64,000 nt of DNA from Cricetomys ansorgei. Taxonomy: Eukaryota; Chordata; Mammalia; Rodentia; Nesomyidae. The translations under genes and the position numbers were made by a program. The stretch is from the NCBI GenBank assembly GCA_026225945.1, contig JAMJFZ010001137.1, positions 310,001 to 374,000 on the forward strand, written 5' to 3'. Shown here one piece after another: positions 11,301 to 24,223 of this stretch (the first letter of the stretch is position 1; every line of letters begins with the position of its first letter). The notes under the pieces are model-generated. The model had not been told where the DNA came from. It ran no database searches and worked only from the letters and a program-made list of their open reading frames with translations.

Positions 11301-11891
11301 ATTTCATATGATATCTGATGACATACATTGTCTCTGTGTAGGTGACCTATAATGATCTGCCATGTTAATTAGTCAAAATAGTTTTACTTGAGATTCAATG
11401 GCTATTACGTTAGGTTCATCTGTGGTGGGTGATGAACCGTTATCTGTGGAACTCAGAAAAGCTCAGATAATTTAATACTGTGAGGGGACATTCCACCACT
11501 TCACAATCATGAAGTTTTATTCAATGATCTGAATTGAATCTTGAGCACAATGGGGTATTTTTCATTTGAGCTTCACTTATCAGTTGCATTTCATGGATGG
11601 AATGTGGGCATCAAGATTGGAAGGGCTTGAGAAGCTTCACTTGCATAAAGATGCAAGCCATTTTTCCTCTTTCCTCTGGAGTTTGATTATTTTTGTTCTA
11701 GAAAATAGAATCTTGCTACATACTTCAGTATATGGTTTGAATGAAAAGTTATTTTGAGACTCAGGGATTTGACTTTTGTCCTCCAGCTGGTGACATTGCT
11801 TTTACAGCACAGAGTCAGTCTTTGTAGCAACTCTGAGTGGCAGAGGGTGATAGCTTCTTGGAGTTCTACCCAAGACTTCGGTCTCCTTATC
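7934..11891 (+). repeat. Macrosatellite unit 3
   Basis: Length 3958, the shortest full unit. The whole 8-bp difference from unit 1 lies in the tract (8282-8413, 132 bp). ID-like SINE at 8496-8582. It carries T at 10122. Confidence 0.97.
8282..8413 (+). repeat. (TCC)n(TTC)n tract, unit 3
   Basis: 132 bp with (TCC)9; joint shortest with unit 10. Confidence 0.97.
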
Positions 11892-12296
11892 TTTCAGGTG
11901 GAACATGCTGATCTCCTTCTGGAATGACAGAATAAAAACTGGACTTCCATGTTTACTAGAAACCAAGACCTATAATAAACCTATCATCTTCAAGTTGCAA
12001 TTGTGGGATCTTGTGATGCATCAAGAAGGTAACAACTAACATTCCCAGGCTGTCTCATTCCATGATCTGCCTGTCCCAGTGTCTTCTTACTTAGATTATA
12101 TGTGTTTACATCCTCAGCTCCTGCAACTCTGCCACAAGCCTCTTCTAACACATCTCACCTCTCGTGTTCCCTCTCTTGCCTATCCTTACTCCTTACCCAG
12201 CTTCAGCTCTGCTGATTCATCCTCTACTCCTCCTTTCCCTCCTCCTCCTCCTCCTCCTCCTCCTCCTCCTCCTTCTTCTTCTTCTTCTTTTCCTTC

Positions 12297-12328
<32 letters not shown>

Positions 12329-15300
12329 CTTCTTCTTCTTCTTCTTCTTCTTCTTCTTCTTCTTCTTCTTCTTCTTCTTCTTCGTCTTCCTTACCCTCGG
12401 ATAAGGTATATGTTTTCATCTTTTTGAAGTAGGATCTGAGAGATTCTCCAACAAAAGCCATGCGAGGGCTGGGAGTTTGGCTTACAGGTAGGGTGCTTGT
12501 CCAACAAGTAATCTTGGGTTGAGTCCCCACTACTAGGGTAAAAATTAAAAGTTCAAAAGAAAGACTTTGGATATGGAACAACAGATCTCTAGTCAAGTAT
12601 GCAGTCAACAAGTAGTTAGCTTTGTGAAGGCCCTGAGCCAGAACCACAAGCATGGGGCCTCAGTTGTTCCTAACGCACAGATAAATAATCCATGTTTATT
12701 GTTCAAAGCTTCCCTTTTAGGGACATTATTAGTCTTCAGCAGAGAAGTGAGAAGACTAATCTCCTTCTGGGAGGACAGGACAGAAGAAGAAAGTAGCCAC
12801 AGGCAAATCAGAAAACCTCATGCACTCTCACACTGAAATGTCTAAGGCAAGGCCGTCTTGTTCTTTCTCCATTTCATTTTTATGTACATGGTCTGAGATC
12901 TCTGTGCCCCTCACAGGAGTGGTCTTCTCTTCCTTTGCGTCATATATGAGATTTTCATGGTTTTGACCAAGAAAACAAATTAATTAATTAACTAATCTAG
13001 TAAAGGAAACTTAAAAGCAGAGCAAGCTAGGAATCATTTATAATGTGATATTGGGCAGGAATTTCTGTACTTTCATTCTCACCTGCATTCTGAGTTTGTA
13101 TCCATAGGTGACTGTGTACTATGCATGCATCAAAGGCCACATGGTAGTTTCTGCTGAGACAAGACAAACCCTGAAGCAGACCAGCAATTTTATCTAAAAC
13201 ACAGTTGTGGGCTCTGGTGACCCATTCAGTGCCTGACTTTGAGGAGACATTAAACCCCACAGCTGAAGAAAGATACAACTTTCATATTAGGGTATTGGAG
13301 GATTTATTATCCAAATGTTAGATTTCTTTAGAAATCTAGGTAGAGAAGCATGAGCTTCTGACATTCCCCACTCTTCTGGTGGAGTCTTCTCTGTCTCACA
13401 GAACTGGGAACACAAAACTTTGCACATACCAGGCAAGACAGAGTCATACCACTAAGCTCCATCCTCATCCCCCTTTCTCTTCCTCTTTGAAGATTCCTTG
13501 ATGTTTGTCATCACACATCCTGAATGTGTGTGTGTGTGTATCAATGTATTCATCCATCAGGAGGTCAGGGGTCAACCTCAGCTGTCAATCATTTGGAGGT
13601 GCCATTGATCTTGGTTTTCATACAGTCTCTTCTTAGCCCTGGAACTTACTGCATGTTCTAGGCTGGTTGATCTCGGAGTCCCAGAAATTCCGCTTTCTCA
13701 ACAGTTCCATAGCACAGGTTCATTCTACCACATTTGGGTTTGCACTTCAACATGGGTGTGACTTGGCATAACCTGGTGTGTGCGAAGGACTTGCTACAGA
13801 TCCTATGTGGACATTGGAACTATATTTCAAATATTCTCCTCTTTTTCTCCATTTTCTGTAGTGGCCCAGATACAGATAAACATGCAGGCATTTGGTCCAA
13901 AATGTTGTATCTGAGGCCCAGCTCTTCTAGTCTTCACAAATAAAGAGCAGAAGGCTCTAAAGGCTGATCTAACACCCTGTGTGCAATGAAATAACAGGAT
14001 CCACGGTTCAGCTCCATGAGTGGAAGCCATTTCAGGAAATTTTACCATTGTGTCATCCAAGAGGGAAACATTCCCCTGAGCCTGTGAGGCAGGATGGGAC
14101 AATAGAAATTCATATTGATCCCCGCATTCACACTTTTAGGACCTTCTGTCTCCTTTTTTGGACTTTCTCATTTCTCTTTTGTTCCCTGTCTGTTTGAAAG
14201 TTGAGTGTCCAGATTTACTAGGGGGTAGAGGTACAATTTATTCAAATTTGTGACTCAGATCTGAACAAAGGCACATAAAATTACACAGTGAAAACTCATC
14301 AATATGAAACTAAAGTCGTCTACTTGATGATAACCTGCCTTTAATCATTACGTTAGAGCGTCCCATGTCTTTCATGTACTTAACCTTCAACTGGGATCCA
14401 TAGGCAGAATTTTAGAAGGAAGGTAAAGAACTTTTCTTTGCCCTTCATCATTAGCCTACAAGATTCAGAATGCAGAAGCAAATGAAACCTTTTAGAAGTA
14501 GTGCACTTAAGAAGTGTGCATTCAATGATTTACACTCAGCGCTTCTCACTCATCCTTCAGTTGTTCTCACTCACCTGAGAGTTTTTTTTATGTTGCCTAT
14601 ATACTGTGTTTGCACATCCTCAGAGGACCATTAATGGGTGGCCCCTTGTCTGGACCCCATATCATTCTCGAGTGACATTATATTTGGAGAAATGAGCTGC
14701 ACAAGAGAAAATGCATAGAATACAGAGAAGATAAAAGAGTGTGGAATCTGAGTTTCATTCAGAAGCTGAGTTTGCGTGGAATAAGATTAATAAGAGGCTC
14801 AACATATACAGAAAATTTCGATGAGAGTCAGAACAGAGACAGCAAAAAGCATCTTGCATTGAGACAAAGACAGCATGAAGGGCATGTTAGAATATCAAAC
14901 AAGGGGAACACATGGCATCTCAAGAGCTTGGAAGTGAGAGCATACACCAGTCTTGGATCTCATAGCCATATTCCCTAACAGTGAGTGAGGTGGGTAATGA
15001 GGATATGAAGCTGCAGATTCGCCAAGGCCGTGCTCCTATAGAGAACTGCCAGCTCTTCCAAGCACATTACAGAATTTCAGAAGCTGCTTTGTCCATTCTC
15101 CATACATTACAACATCGAGAAAAACATCAGTTGATCATTCCAGCCATTGCCAGAATTAGGCTAATGATTATGATGTAGTCAGAGACACAGGACAATCACA
15201 TATCCAGAGTGCTTTGCAGGCAGTTGTGTATATTTAAGTTCACAGCAAAGCTGGGAGATCTCTGATGTCCATTTCATATGATATCTGATGACATACATTG

Positions 15301-15861
15301 TCTCTGTGTAGGTGACCTATAATGATCTGCCATGTTAATTAGTCAAAATAGTTTTACTTGAGATTCAATGGCTATTACGTTAGGTTCATCTGTGGTGGGT
15401 GATGAACCGTTATCTGTGGAACTCAGAAAAGCTCAGATAATTTAATACTGTGAGGGGACATTCCACCACTTCACAATCATGAAGTTTTATTCAATGATCT
15501 GAATTGAATCTTGAGCACAATGGGGTATTTTTCATTTGAGCTTCACTTATCAGTTGCATTTCATGGATGGAATGTGGGCATCAAGATTGGAAGGGCTTGA
15601 GAAGCTTCACTTGCATAAAGATGCAAGCCATTTTTCCTCTTTCCTCTGGAGTTTGATTATTTTTGTTCTAGAAAATAGAATCTTGCTACATACTTCAGTA
15701 TATGGTTTGAATGAAAAGTTATTTTGAGACTCAGGGATTTGACTTTTGTCCTCCAGCTGGTGACATTGCTTTTACAGCACAGAGTCAGTCTTTGTAGCAA
15801 CTCTGAGTGGCAGAGGGTGATAGCTTCTTGGAGTTCTACCCAAGACTTCGGTCTCCTTATC
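11892..15861 (+). repeat. Macrosatellite unit 4
   Basis: Length 3970, with the longest tract (12240-12383, 144 bp, including (TCC)11). ID-like SINE at 12466-12552. It carries the derived G at 14092, the left edge of the block of units (4-8) with this variant. Confidence 0.97.
12240..12383 (+). repeat. (TCC)n(TTC)n tract, unit 4
   Basis: 144 bp with (TCC)11; the longest in the window. Confidence 0.97.
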
Positions 15862-16263
15862 TTTCAGGTGGAACATGCTGATCTCCTTCTGGAATGACAG
15901 AATAAAAACTGGACTTCCATGTTTACTAGAAACCAAGACCTATAATAAACCTATCATCTTCAAGTTGCAATTGTGGGATCTTGTGATGCATCAAGAAGGT
16001 AACAACTAACATTCCCAGGCTGTCTCATTCCATGATCTGCCTGTCCCAGTGTCTTCTTACTTAGATTATATGTGTTTACATCCTCAGCTCCTGCAACTCT
16101 GCCACAAGCCTCTTCTAACACATCTCACCTCTCGTGTTCCCTCTCTTGCCTATCCTTACTCCTTACCCAGCTTCAGCTCTGCTGATTCATCCTCTACTCC
16201 TCCTTTCCCTCCTCCTCCTCCTCCTCCTCCTCCTCCTCCTTCTTCTTCTTCTTCTTTTCCTTC

Positions 16264-16295
<32 letters not shown>

Positions 16296-19200
16296 CTTCT
16301 TCTTCTTCTTCTTCTTCTTCTTCTTCTTCTTCTTCTTCTTCTTCTTCTTCGTCTTCCTTACCCTCGGATAAGGTATATGTTTTCATCTTTTTGAAGTAGG
16401 ATCTGAGAGATTCTCCAACAAAAGCCATGCGAGGGCTGGGAGTTTGGCTTACAGGTAGGGTGCTTGTCCAACAAGTAATCTTGGGTTGAGTCCCCACTAC
16501 TAGGGTAAAAATTAAAAGTTCAAAAGAAAGACTTTGGATATGGAACAACAGATCTCTAGTCAAGTATGCAGTCAACAAGTAGTTAGCTTTGTGAAGGCCC
16601 TGAGCCAGAACCACAAGCATGGGGCCTCAGTTGTTCCTAACGCACAGATAAATAATCCATGTTTATTGTTCAAAGCTTCCCTTTTAGGGACATTATTAGT
16701 CTTCAGCAGAGAAGTGAGAAGACTAATCTCCTTCTGGGAGGACAGGACAGAAGAAGAAAGTAGCCACAGGCAAATCAGAAAACCTCATGCACTCTCACAC
16801 TGAAATGTCTAAGGCAAGGCCGTCTTGTTCTTTCTCCATTTCATTTTTATGTACATGGTCTGAGATCTCTGTGCCCCTCACAGGAGTGGTCTTCTCTTCC
16901 TTTGCGTCATATATGAGATTTTCATGGTTTTGACCAAGAAAACAAATTAATTAATTAACTAATCTAGTAAAGGAAACTTAAAAGCAGAGCAAGCTAGGAA
17001 TCATTTATAATGTGATATTGGGCAGGAATTTCTGTACTTTCATTCTCACCTGCATTCTGAGTTTGTATCCATAGGTGACTGTGTACTATGCATGCATCAA
17101 AGGCCACATGGTAGTTTCTGCTGAGACAAGACAAACCCTGAAGCAGACCAGCAATTTTATCTAAAACACAGTTGTGGGCTCTGGTGACCCATTCAGTGCC
17201 TGACTTTGAGGAGACATTAAACCCCACAGCTGAAGAAAGATACAACTTTCATATTAGGGTATTGGAGGATTTATTATCCAAATGTTAGATTTCTTTAGAA
17301 ATCTAGGTAGAGAAGCATGAGCTTCTGACATTCCCCACTCTTCTGGTGGAGTCTTCTCTGTCTCACAGAACTGGGAACACAAAACTTTGCACATACCAGG
17401 CAAGACAGAGTCATACCACTAAGCTCCATCCTCATCCCCCTTTCTCTTCCTCTTTGAAGATTCCTTGATGTTTGTCATCACACATCCTGAATGTGTGTGT
17501 GTGTGTATCAATGTATTCATCCATCAGGAGGTCAGGGGTCAACCTCAGCTGTCAATCATTTGGAGGTGCCATTGATCTTGGTTTTCATACAGTCTCTTCT
17601 TAGCCCTGGAACTTACTGCATGTTCTAGGCTGGTTGATCTCGGAGTCCCAGAAATTCCGCTTTCTCAACAGTTCCATAGCACAGGTTCATTCTACCACAT
17701 TTGGGTTTGCACTTCAACATGGGTGTGACTTGGCATAACCTGGTGTGTGCGAAGGACTTGCTACAGATCCTATGTGGACATTGGAACTATATTTCAAATA
17801 TTCTCCTCTTTTTCTCCATTTTCTGTAGTGGCCCAGATACAGATAAACATGCAGGCATTTGGTCCAAAATGTTGTATCTGAGGCCCAGCTCTTCTAGTCT
17901 TCACAAATAAAGAGCAGAAGGCTCTAAAGGCTGATCTAACACCCTGTGTGCAATGAAATAACAGGATCCACGGTTCAGCTCCATGAGTGGAAGCCATTTC
18001 AGGAAATTTTACCATTGTGTCATCCAAGAGGGAAACATTCCCCTGAGCCTGTGAGGCAGGATGGGACAATAGAAATTCATATTGATCCCCGCATTCACAC
18101 TTTTAGGACCTTCTGTCTCCTTTTTTGGACTTTCTCATTTTCTCTTTTGTTCCCTGTCTGTTTGAAAGTTGAGTGTCCAGATTTACTAGGGGGTAGAGGT
18201 ACAATTTATTCAAATTTGTGACTCAGATCTGAACAAAGGCACATAAAATTACACAGTGAAAACTCATCAATATGAAACTAAAGTCGTCTACTTGATGATA
18301 ACCTGCCTTTAATCATTACGTTAGAGCGTCCCATGTCTTTCATGTACTTAACCTTCAACTGGGATCCATAGGCAGAATTTTAGAAGGAAGGTAAAGAACT
18401 TTTCTTTGCCCTTCATCATTAGCCTACAAGATTCAGAATGCAGAAGCAAATGAAACCTTTTAGAAGTAGTGCACTTAAGAAGTGTGCATTCAATGATTTA
18501 CACTCAGCGCTTCTCACTCATCCTTCAGTTGTTCTCACTCACCTGAGAGTTTTTTTTATGTTGCCTATATACTGTGTTTGCACATCCTCAGAGGACCATT
18601 AATGGGTGGCCCCTTGTCTGGACCCCATATCATTCTCGTCAAGTGACATTATATTTGGAGAAATGAGCTGCACAAGAGAAAATGCATAGAATACAGAGAA
18701 GATAAAAGAGTGTGGAATCTGAGTTTCATTCAGAAGCTGAGTTTGCGTGGAATAAGATTAATAAGAGGCTCAACATATACAGAAAATTTCGATGAGAGTC
18801 AGAACAGAGACAGCAAAAAGCATCTTGCATTGAGACAAAGACAGCATGAAGGGCATGTTAGAATATCAAACAAGGGGAACACATGGCATCTCAAGAGCTT
18901 GGAAGTGAGAGCATACACCAGTCTTGGATCTCATAGCCATATTCCCTAACAGTGAGTGAGGTGGGTAATGAGGATATGAAGCTGCAGATTCGCCAAGGCC
19001 GTGCTCCTATAGAGAACTGCCAGCTCTTCCAAGCACATTACAGAATTTCAGAAGCTGCTTTGTCCATTCTCCATACATTACAACATCGAGAAAAACATCA
19101 GTTGATCATTCCAGCCATTGCCAGAATTAGGCTAATGATTATGATGTAGTCAGAGACACAGGACAATCACATATCCAGAGTGCTTTGCAGGCAGTTGTGT

Positions 19201-19832
19201 ATATTTAAGTTCACAGCAAAGCTGGGAGATCTCTGATGTCCATTTCATATGATATCTGATGACATACATTGTCTCTGTGTAGGTGACCTATAATGATCTG
19301 CCATGTTAATTAGTCAAAATAGTTTTACTTGAGATTCAATGGCTATTACGTTAGGTTCATCTGTGGTGGGTGATGAACCGTTATCTGTGGAACTCAGAAA
19401 AGCTCAGATAATTTAATACTGTGAGGGGACATTCCACCACTTCACAATCATGAAGTTTTATTCAATGATCTGAATTGAATCTTGAGCACAATGGGGTATT
19501 TTTCATTTGAGCTTCACTTATCAGTTGCATTTCATGGATGGAATGTGGGCATCAAGATTGGAAGGGCTTGAGAAGCTTCACTTGCATAAAGATGCAAGCC
19601 ATTTTTCCTCTTTCCTCTGGAGTTTGATTATTTTTGTTCTAGAAAATAGAATCTTGCTACATACTTCAGTATATGGTTTGAATGAAAAGTTATTTTGAGA
19701 CTCAGGGATTTGACTTTTGTCCTCCAGCTGGTGACATTGCTTTTACAGCACAGAGTCAGTCTTTGTAGCAACTCTGAGTGGCAGAGGGTGATAGCTTCTT
19801 GGAGTTCTACCCAAGACTTCGGTCTCCTTATC
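15862..19832 (+). repeat. Macrosatellite unit 5, with two private small insertions
   Basis: Length 3971. Tract 16210-16350 (141 bp); ID-like SINE 16433-16519; derived G at 18059. Two insertions are seen in no other unit: one extra T in a T run near 18140, and three bases (TCA) at about 18639-18641 that interrupt a CTCGAG found in the other array copies. Together with the tract they account exactly for the unit length. Confidence 0.97.
16210..16350 (+). repeat. (TCC)n(TTC)n tract, unit 5
   Basis: 141 bp, with the standard TTTTCC...TAC interruption. Confidence 0.97.
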
Positions 19833-20232
19833 TTTCAGGTGGAACATGCTGATCTCCTTCTGGAATGACAGAATAAAAACTGGACTTCCATGTTTACTAG
19901 AAACCAAGACCTATAATAAACCTATCATCTTCAAGTTGCAATTGTGGGATCTTGTGATGCATCAAGAAGGTAACAACTAACATTCCCAGGCTGTCTCATT
20001 CCATGATCTGCCTGTCCCAGTGTCTTCTTACTTAGATTATATGTGTTTACATCCTCAGCTCCTGCAACTCTGCCACAAGCCTCTTCTAACACATCTCACC
20101 TCTCGTGTTCCCTCTCTTGCCTATCCTTACTCCTTACCCAGCTTCAGCTCTGCTGATTCATCCTCTACTCCTCCTTTCTCCTCCTCCTCCTCCTCCTCCT
20201 CCTCCTCCTTCTTCTTCTTCTTCTTTTCCTTC

Positions 20233-20264
<32 letters not shown>

Positions 20265-23200
20265 CTTCTTCTTCTTCTTCTTCTTCTTCTTCTTCTTCTT
20301 CTTCTTCTTCTTCTTCTTCGTCTTCCTTACCCTCGGATAAGGTATATGTTTTCATCTTTTTGAAGTAGGATCTGAGAGATTCTCCAACAAAAGCCATGCG
20401 AGGGCTGGGAGTTTGGCTTACAGGTAGGGTGCTTGTCCAACAAGTAATCTTGGGTTGAGTCCCCACTACTAGGGTAAAAATTAAAAGTTCAAAAGAAAGA
20501 CTTTGGATATGGAACAACAGATCTCTAGTCAAGTATGCAGTCAACAAGTAGTTAGCTTTGTGAAGGCCCTGAGCCAGAACCACAAGCATGGGGCCTCAGT
20601 TGTTCCTAACGCACAGATAAATAATCCATGTTTATTGTTCAAAGCTTCCCTTTTAGGGACATTATTAGTCTTCAGCAGAGAAGTGAGAAGACTAATCTCC
20701 TTCTGGGAGGACAGGACAGAAGAAGAAAGTAGCCACAGGCAAATCAGAAAACCTCATGCACTCTCACACTGAAATGTCTAAGGCAAGGCCGTCTTGTTCT
20801 TTCTCCATTTCATTTTTATGTACATGGTCTGAGATCTCTGTGCCCCTCACAGGAGTGGTCTTCTCTTCCTTTGCGTCATATATGAGATTTTCATGGTTTT
20901 GACCAAGAAAACAAATTAATTAATTAACTAATCTAGTAAAGGAAACTTAAAAGCAGAGCAAGCTAGGAATCATTTATAATGTGATATTGGGCAGGAATTT
21001 CTGTACTTTCATTCTCACCTGCATTCTGAGTTTGTATCCATAGGTGACTGTGTACTATGCATGCATCAAAGGCCACATGGTAGTTTCTGCTGAGACAAGA
21101 CAAACCCTGAAGCAGACCAGCAATTTTATCTAAAACACAGTTGTGGGCTCTGGTGACCCATTCAGTGCCTGACTTTGAGGAGACATTAAACCCCACAGCT
21201 GAAGAAAGATACAACTTTCATATTAGGGTATTGGAGGATTTATTATCCAAATGTTAGATTTCTTTAGAAATCTAGGTAGAGAAGCATGAGCTTCTGACAT
21301 TCCCCACTCTTCTGGTGGAGTCTTCTCTGTCTCACAGAACTGGGAACACAAAACTTTGCACATACCAGGCAAGACAGAGTCATACCACTAAGCTCCATCC
21401 TCATCCCCCTTTCTCTTCCTCTTTGAAGATTCCTTGATGTTTGTCATCACACATCCTGAATGTGTGTGTGTGTGTATCAATGTATTCATCCATCAGGAGG
21501 TCAGGGGTCAACCTCAGCTGTCAATCATTTGGAGGTGCCATTGATCTTGGTTTTCATACAGTCTCTTCTTAGCCCTGGAACTTACTGCATGTTCTAGGCT
21601 GGTTGATCTCGGAGTCCCAGAAATTCCGCTTTCTCAACAGTTCCATAGCACAGGTTCATTCTACCACATTTGGGTTTGCACTTCAACATGGGTGTGACTT
21701 GGCATAACCTGGTGTGTGCGAAGGACTTGCTACAGATCCTATGTGGACATTGGAACTATATTTCAAATATTCTCCTCTTTTTCTCCATTTTCTGTAGTGG
21801 CCCAGATACAGATAAACATGCAGGCATTTGGTCCAAAATGTTGTATCTGAGGCCCAGCTCTTCTAGTCTTCACAAATAAAGAGCAGAAGGCTCTAAAGGC
21901 TGATCTAACACCCTGTGTGCAATGAAATAACAGGATCCACGGTTCAGCTCCATGAGTGGAAGCCATTTCAGGAAATTTTACCATTGTGTCATCCAAGAGG
22001 GAAACATTCCCCTGAGCCTGTGAGGCAGGATGGGACAATAGAAATTCATATTGATCCCCGCATTCACACTTTTAGGACCTTCTGTCTCCTTTTTTGGACT
22101 TTCTCATTTCTCTTTTGTTCCCTGTCTGTTTGAAAGTTGAGTGTCCAGATTTACTAGGGGGTAGAGGTACAATTTATTCAAATTTGTGACTCAGATCTGA
22201 ACAAAGGCACATAAAATTACACAGTGAAAACTCATCAATATGAAACTAAAGTCGTCTACTTGATGATAACCTGCCTTTAATCATTACGTTAGAGCGTCCC
22301 ATGTCTTTCATGTACTTAACCTTCAACTGGGATCCATAGGCAGAATTTTAGAAGGAAGGTAAAGAACTTTTCTTTGCCCTTCATCATTAGCCTACAAGAT
22401 TCAGAATGCAGAAGCAAATGAAACCTTTTAGAAGTAGTGCACTTAAGAAGTGTGCATTCAATGATTTACACTCAGCGCTTCTCACTCATCCTTCAGTTGT
22501 TCTCACTCACCTGAGAGTTTTTTTTATGTTGCCTATATACTGTGTTTGCACATCCTCAGAGGACCATTAATGGGTGGCCCCTTGTCTGGACCCCATATCA
22601 TTCTCGAGTGACATTATATTTGGAGAAATGAGCTGCACAAGAGAAAATGCATAGAATACAGAGAAGATAAAAGAGTGTGGAATCTGAGTTTCATTCAGAA
22701 GCTGAGTTTGCGTGGAATAAGATTAATAAGAGGCTCAACATATACAGAAAATTTCGATGAGAGTCAGAACAGAGACAGCAAAAAGCATCTTGCATTGAGA
22801 CAAAGACAGCATGAAGGGCATGTTAGAATATCAAACAAGGGGAACACATGGCATCTCAAGAGCTTGGAAGTGAGAGCATACACCAGTCTTGGATCTCATA
22901 GCCATATTCCCTAACAGTGAGTGAGGTGGGTAATGAGGATATGAAGCTGCAGATTCGCCAAGGCCGTGCTCCTATAGAGAACTGCCAGCTCTTCCAAGCA
23001 CATTACAGAATTTCAGAAGCTGCTTTGTCCATTCTCCATACATTACAACATCGAGAAAAACATCAGTTGATCATTCCAGCCATTGCCAGAATTAGGCTAA
23101 TGATTATGATGTAGTCAGAGACACAGGACAATCACATATCCAGAGTGCTTTGCAGGCAGTTGTGTATATTTAAGTTCACAGCAAAGCTGGGAGATCTCTG

Positions 23201-23797
23201 ATGTCCATTTCATATGATATCTGATGACATACATTGTCTCTGTGTAGGTGACCTATAATGATCTGCCATGTTAATTAGTCAAAATAGTTTTACTTGAGAT
23301 TCAATGGCTATTACGTTAGGTTCATCTGTGGTGGGTGATGAACCGTTATCTGTGGAACTCAGAAAAGCTCAGATAATTTAATACTGTGAGGGGACATTCC
23401 ACCACTTCACAATCATGAAGTTTTATTCAATGATCTGAATTGAATCTTGAGCACAATGGGGTATTTTTCATTTGAGCTTCACTTATCAGTTGCATTTCAT
23501 GGATGGAATGTGGGCATCAAGATTGGAAGGGCTTGAGAAGCTTCACTTGCATAAAGATGCAAGCCATTTTTCCTCTTTCCTCTGGAGTTTGATTATTTTT
23601 GTTCTAGAAAATAGAATCTTGCTACATACTTCAGTATATGGTTTGAATGAAAAGTTATTTTGAGACTCAGGGATTTGACTTTTGTCCTCCAGCTGGTGAC
23701 ATTGCTTTTACAGCACAGAGTCAGTCTTTGTAGCAACTCTGAGTGGCAGAGGGTGATAGCTTCTTGGAGTTCTACCCAAGACTTCGGTCTCCTTATC
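19833..23797 (+). repeat. Macrosatellite unit 6
   Basis: Length 3965. The tract (20179-20319, 141 bp) is entered through TTTCTCC rather than TTTCCCTCC, a private 2-bp loss. ID-like SINE at 20402-20488. Derived G at 22028. Confidence 0.97.
20179..20319 (+). repeat. (TCC)n(TTC)n tract, unit 6
   Basis: 141 bp, with a private shortened entry (TTTCTCC). Confidence 0.97.
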
Positions 23798-24191
23798 TTT
23801 CAGGTGGAACATGCTGATCTCCTTCTGGAATGACAGAATAAAAACTGGACTTCCATGTTTACTAGAAACCAAGACCTATAATAAACCTATCATCTTCAAG
23901 TTGCAATTGTGGGATCTTGTGATGCATCAAGAAGGTAACAACTAACATTCCCAGGCTGTCTCATTCCATGATCTGCCTGTCCCAGTGTCTTCTTACTTAG
24001 ATTATATGTGTTTACATCCTCAGCTCCTGCAACTCTGCCACAAGCCTCTTCTAACACATCTCACCTCTCGTGTTCCCTCTCTTGCCTATCCTTACTCCTT
24101 ACCCAGCTTCAGCTCTGCTGATTCATCCTCTACTCCTCCTTTCCCCTCCTCCTCCTCCTCCTCCTCCTCCTCCTTCTTCTTCTTCTTCTTC

Positions 24192-24223
<32 letters not shown>

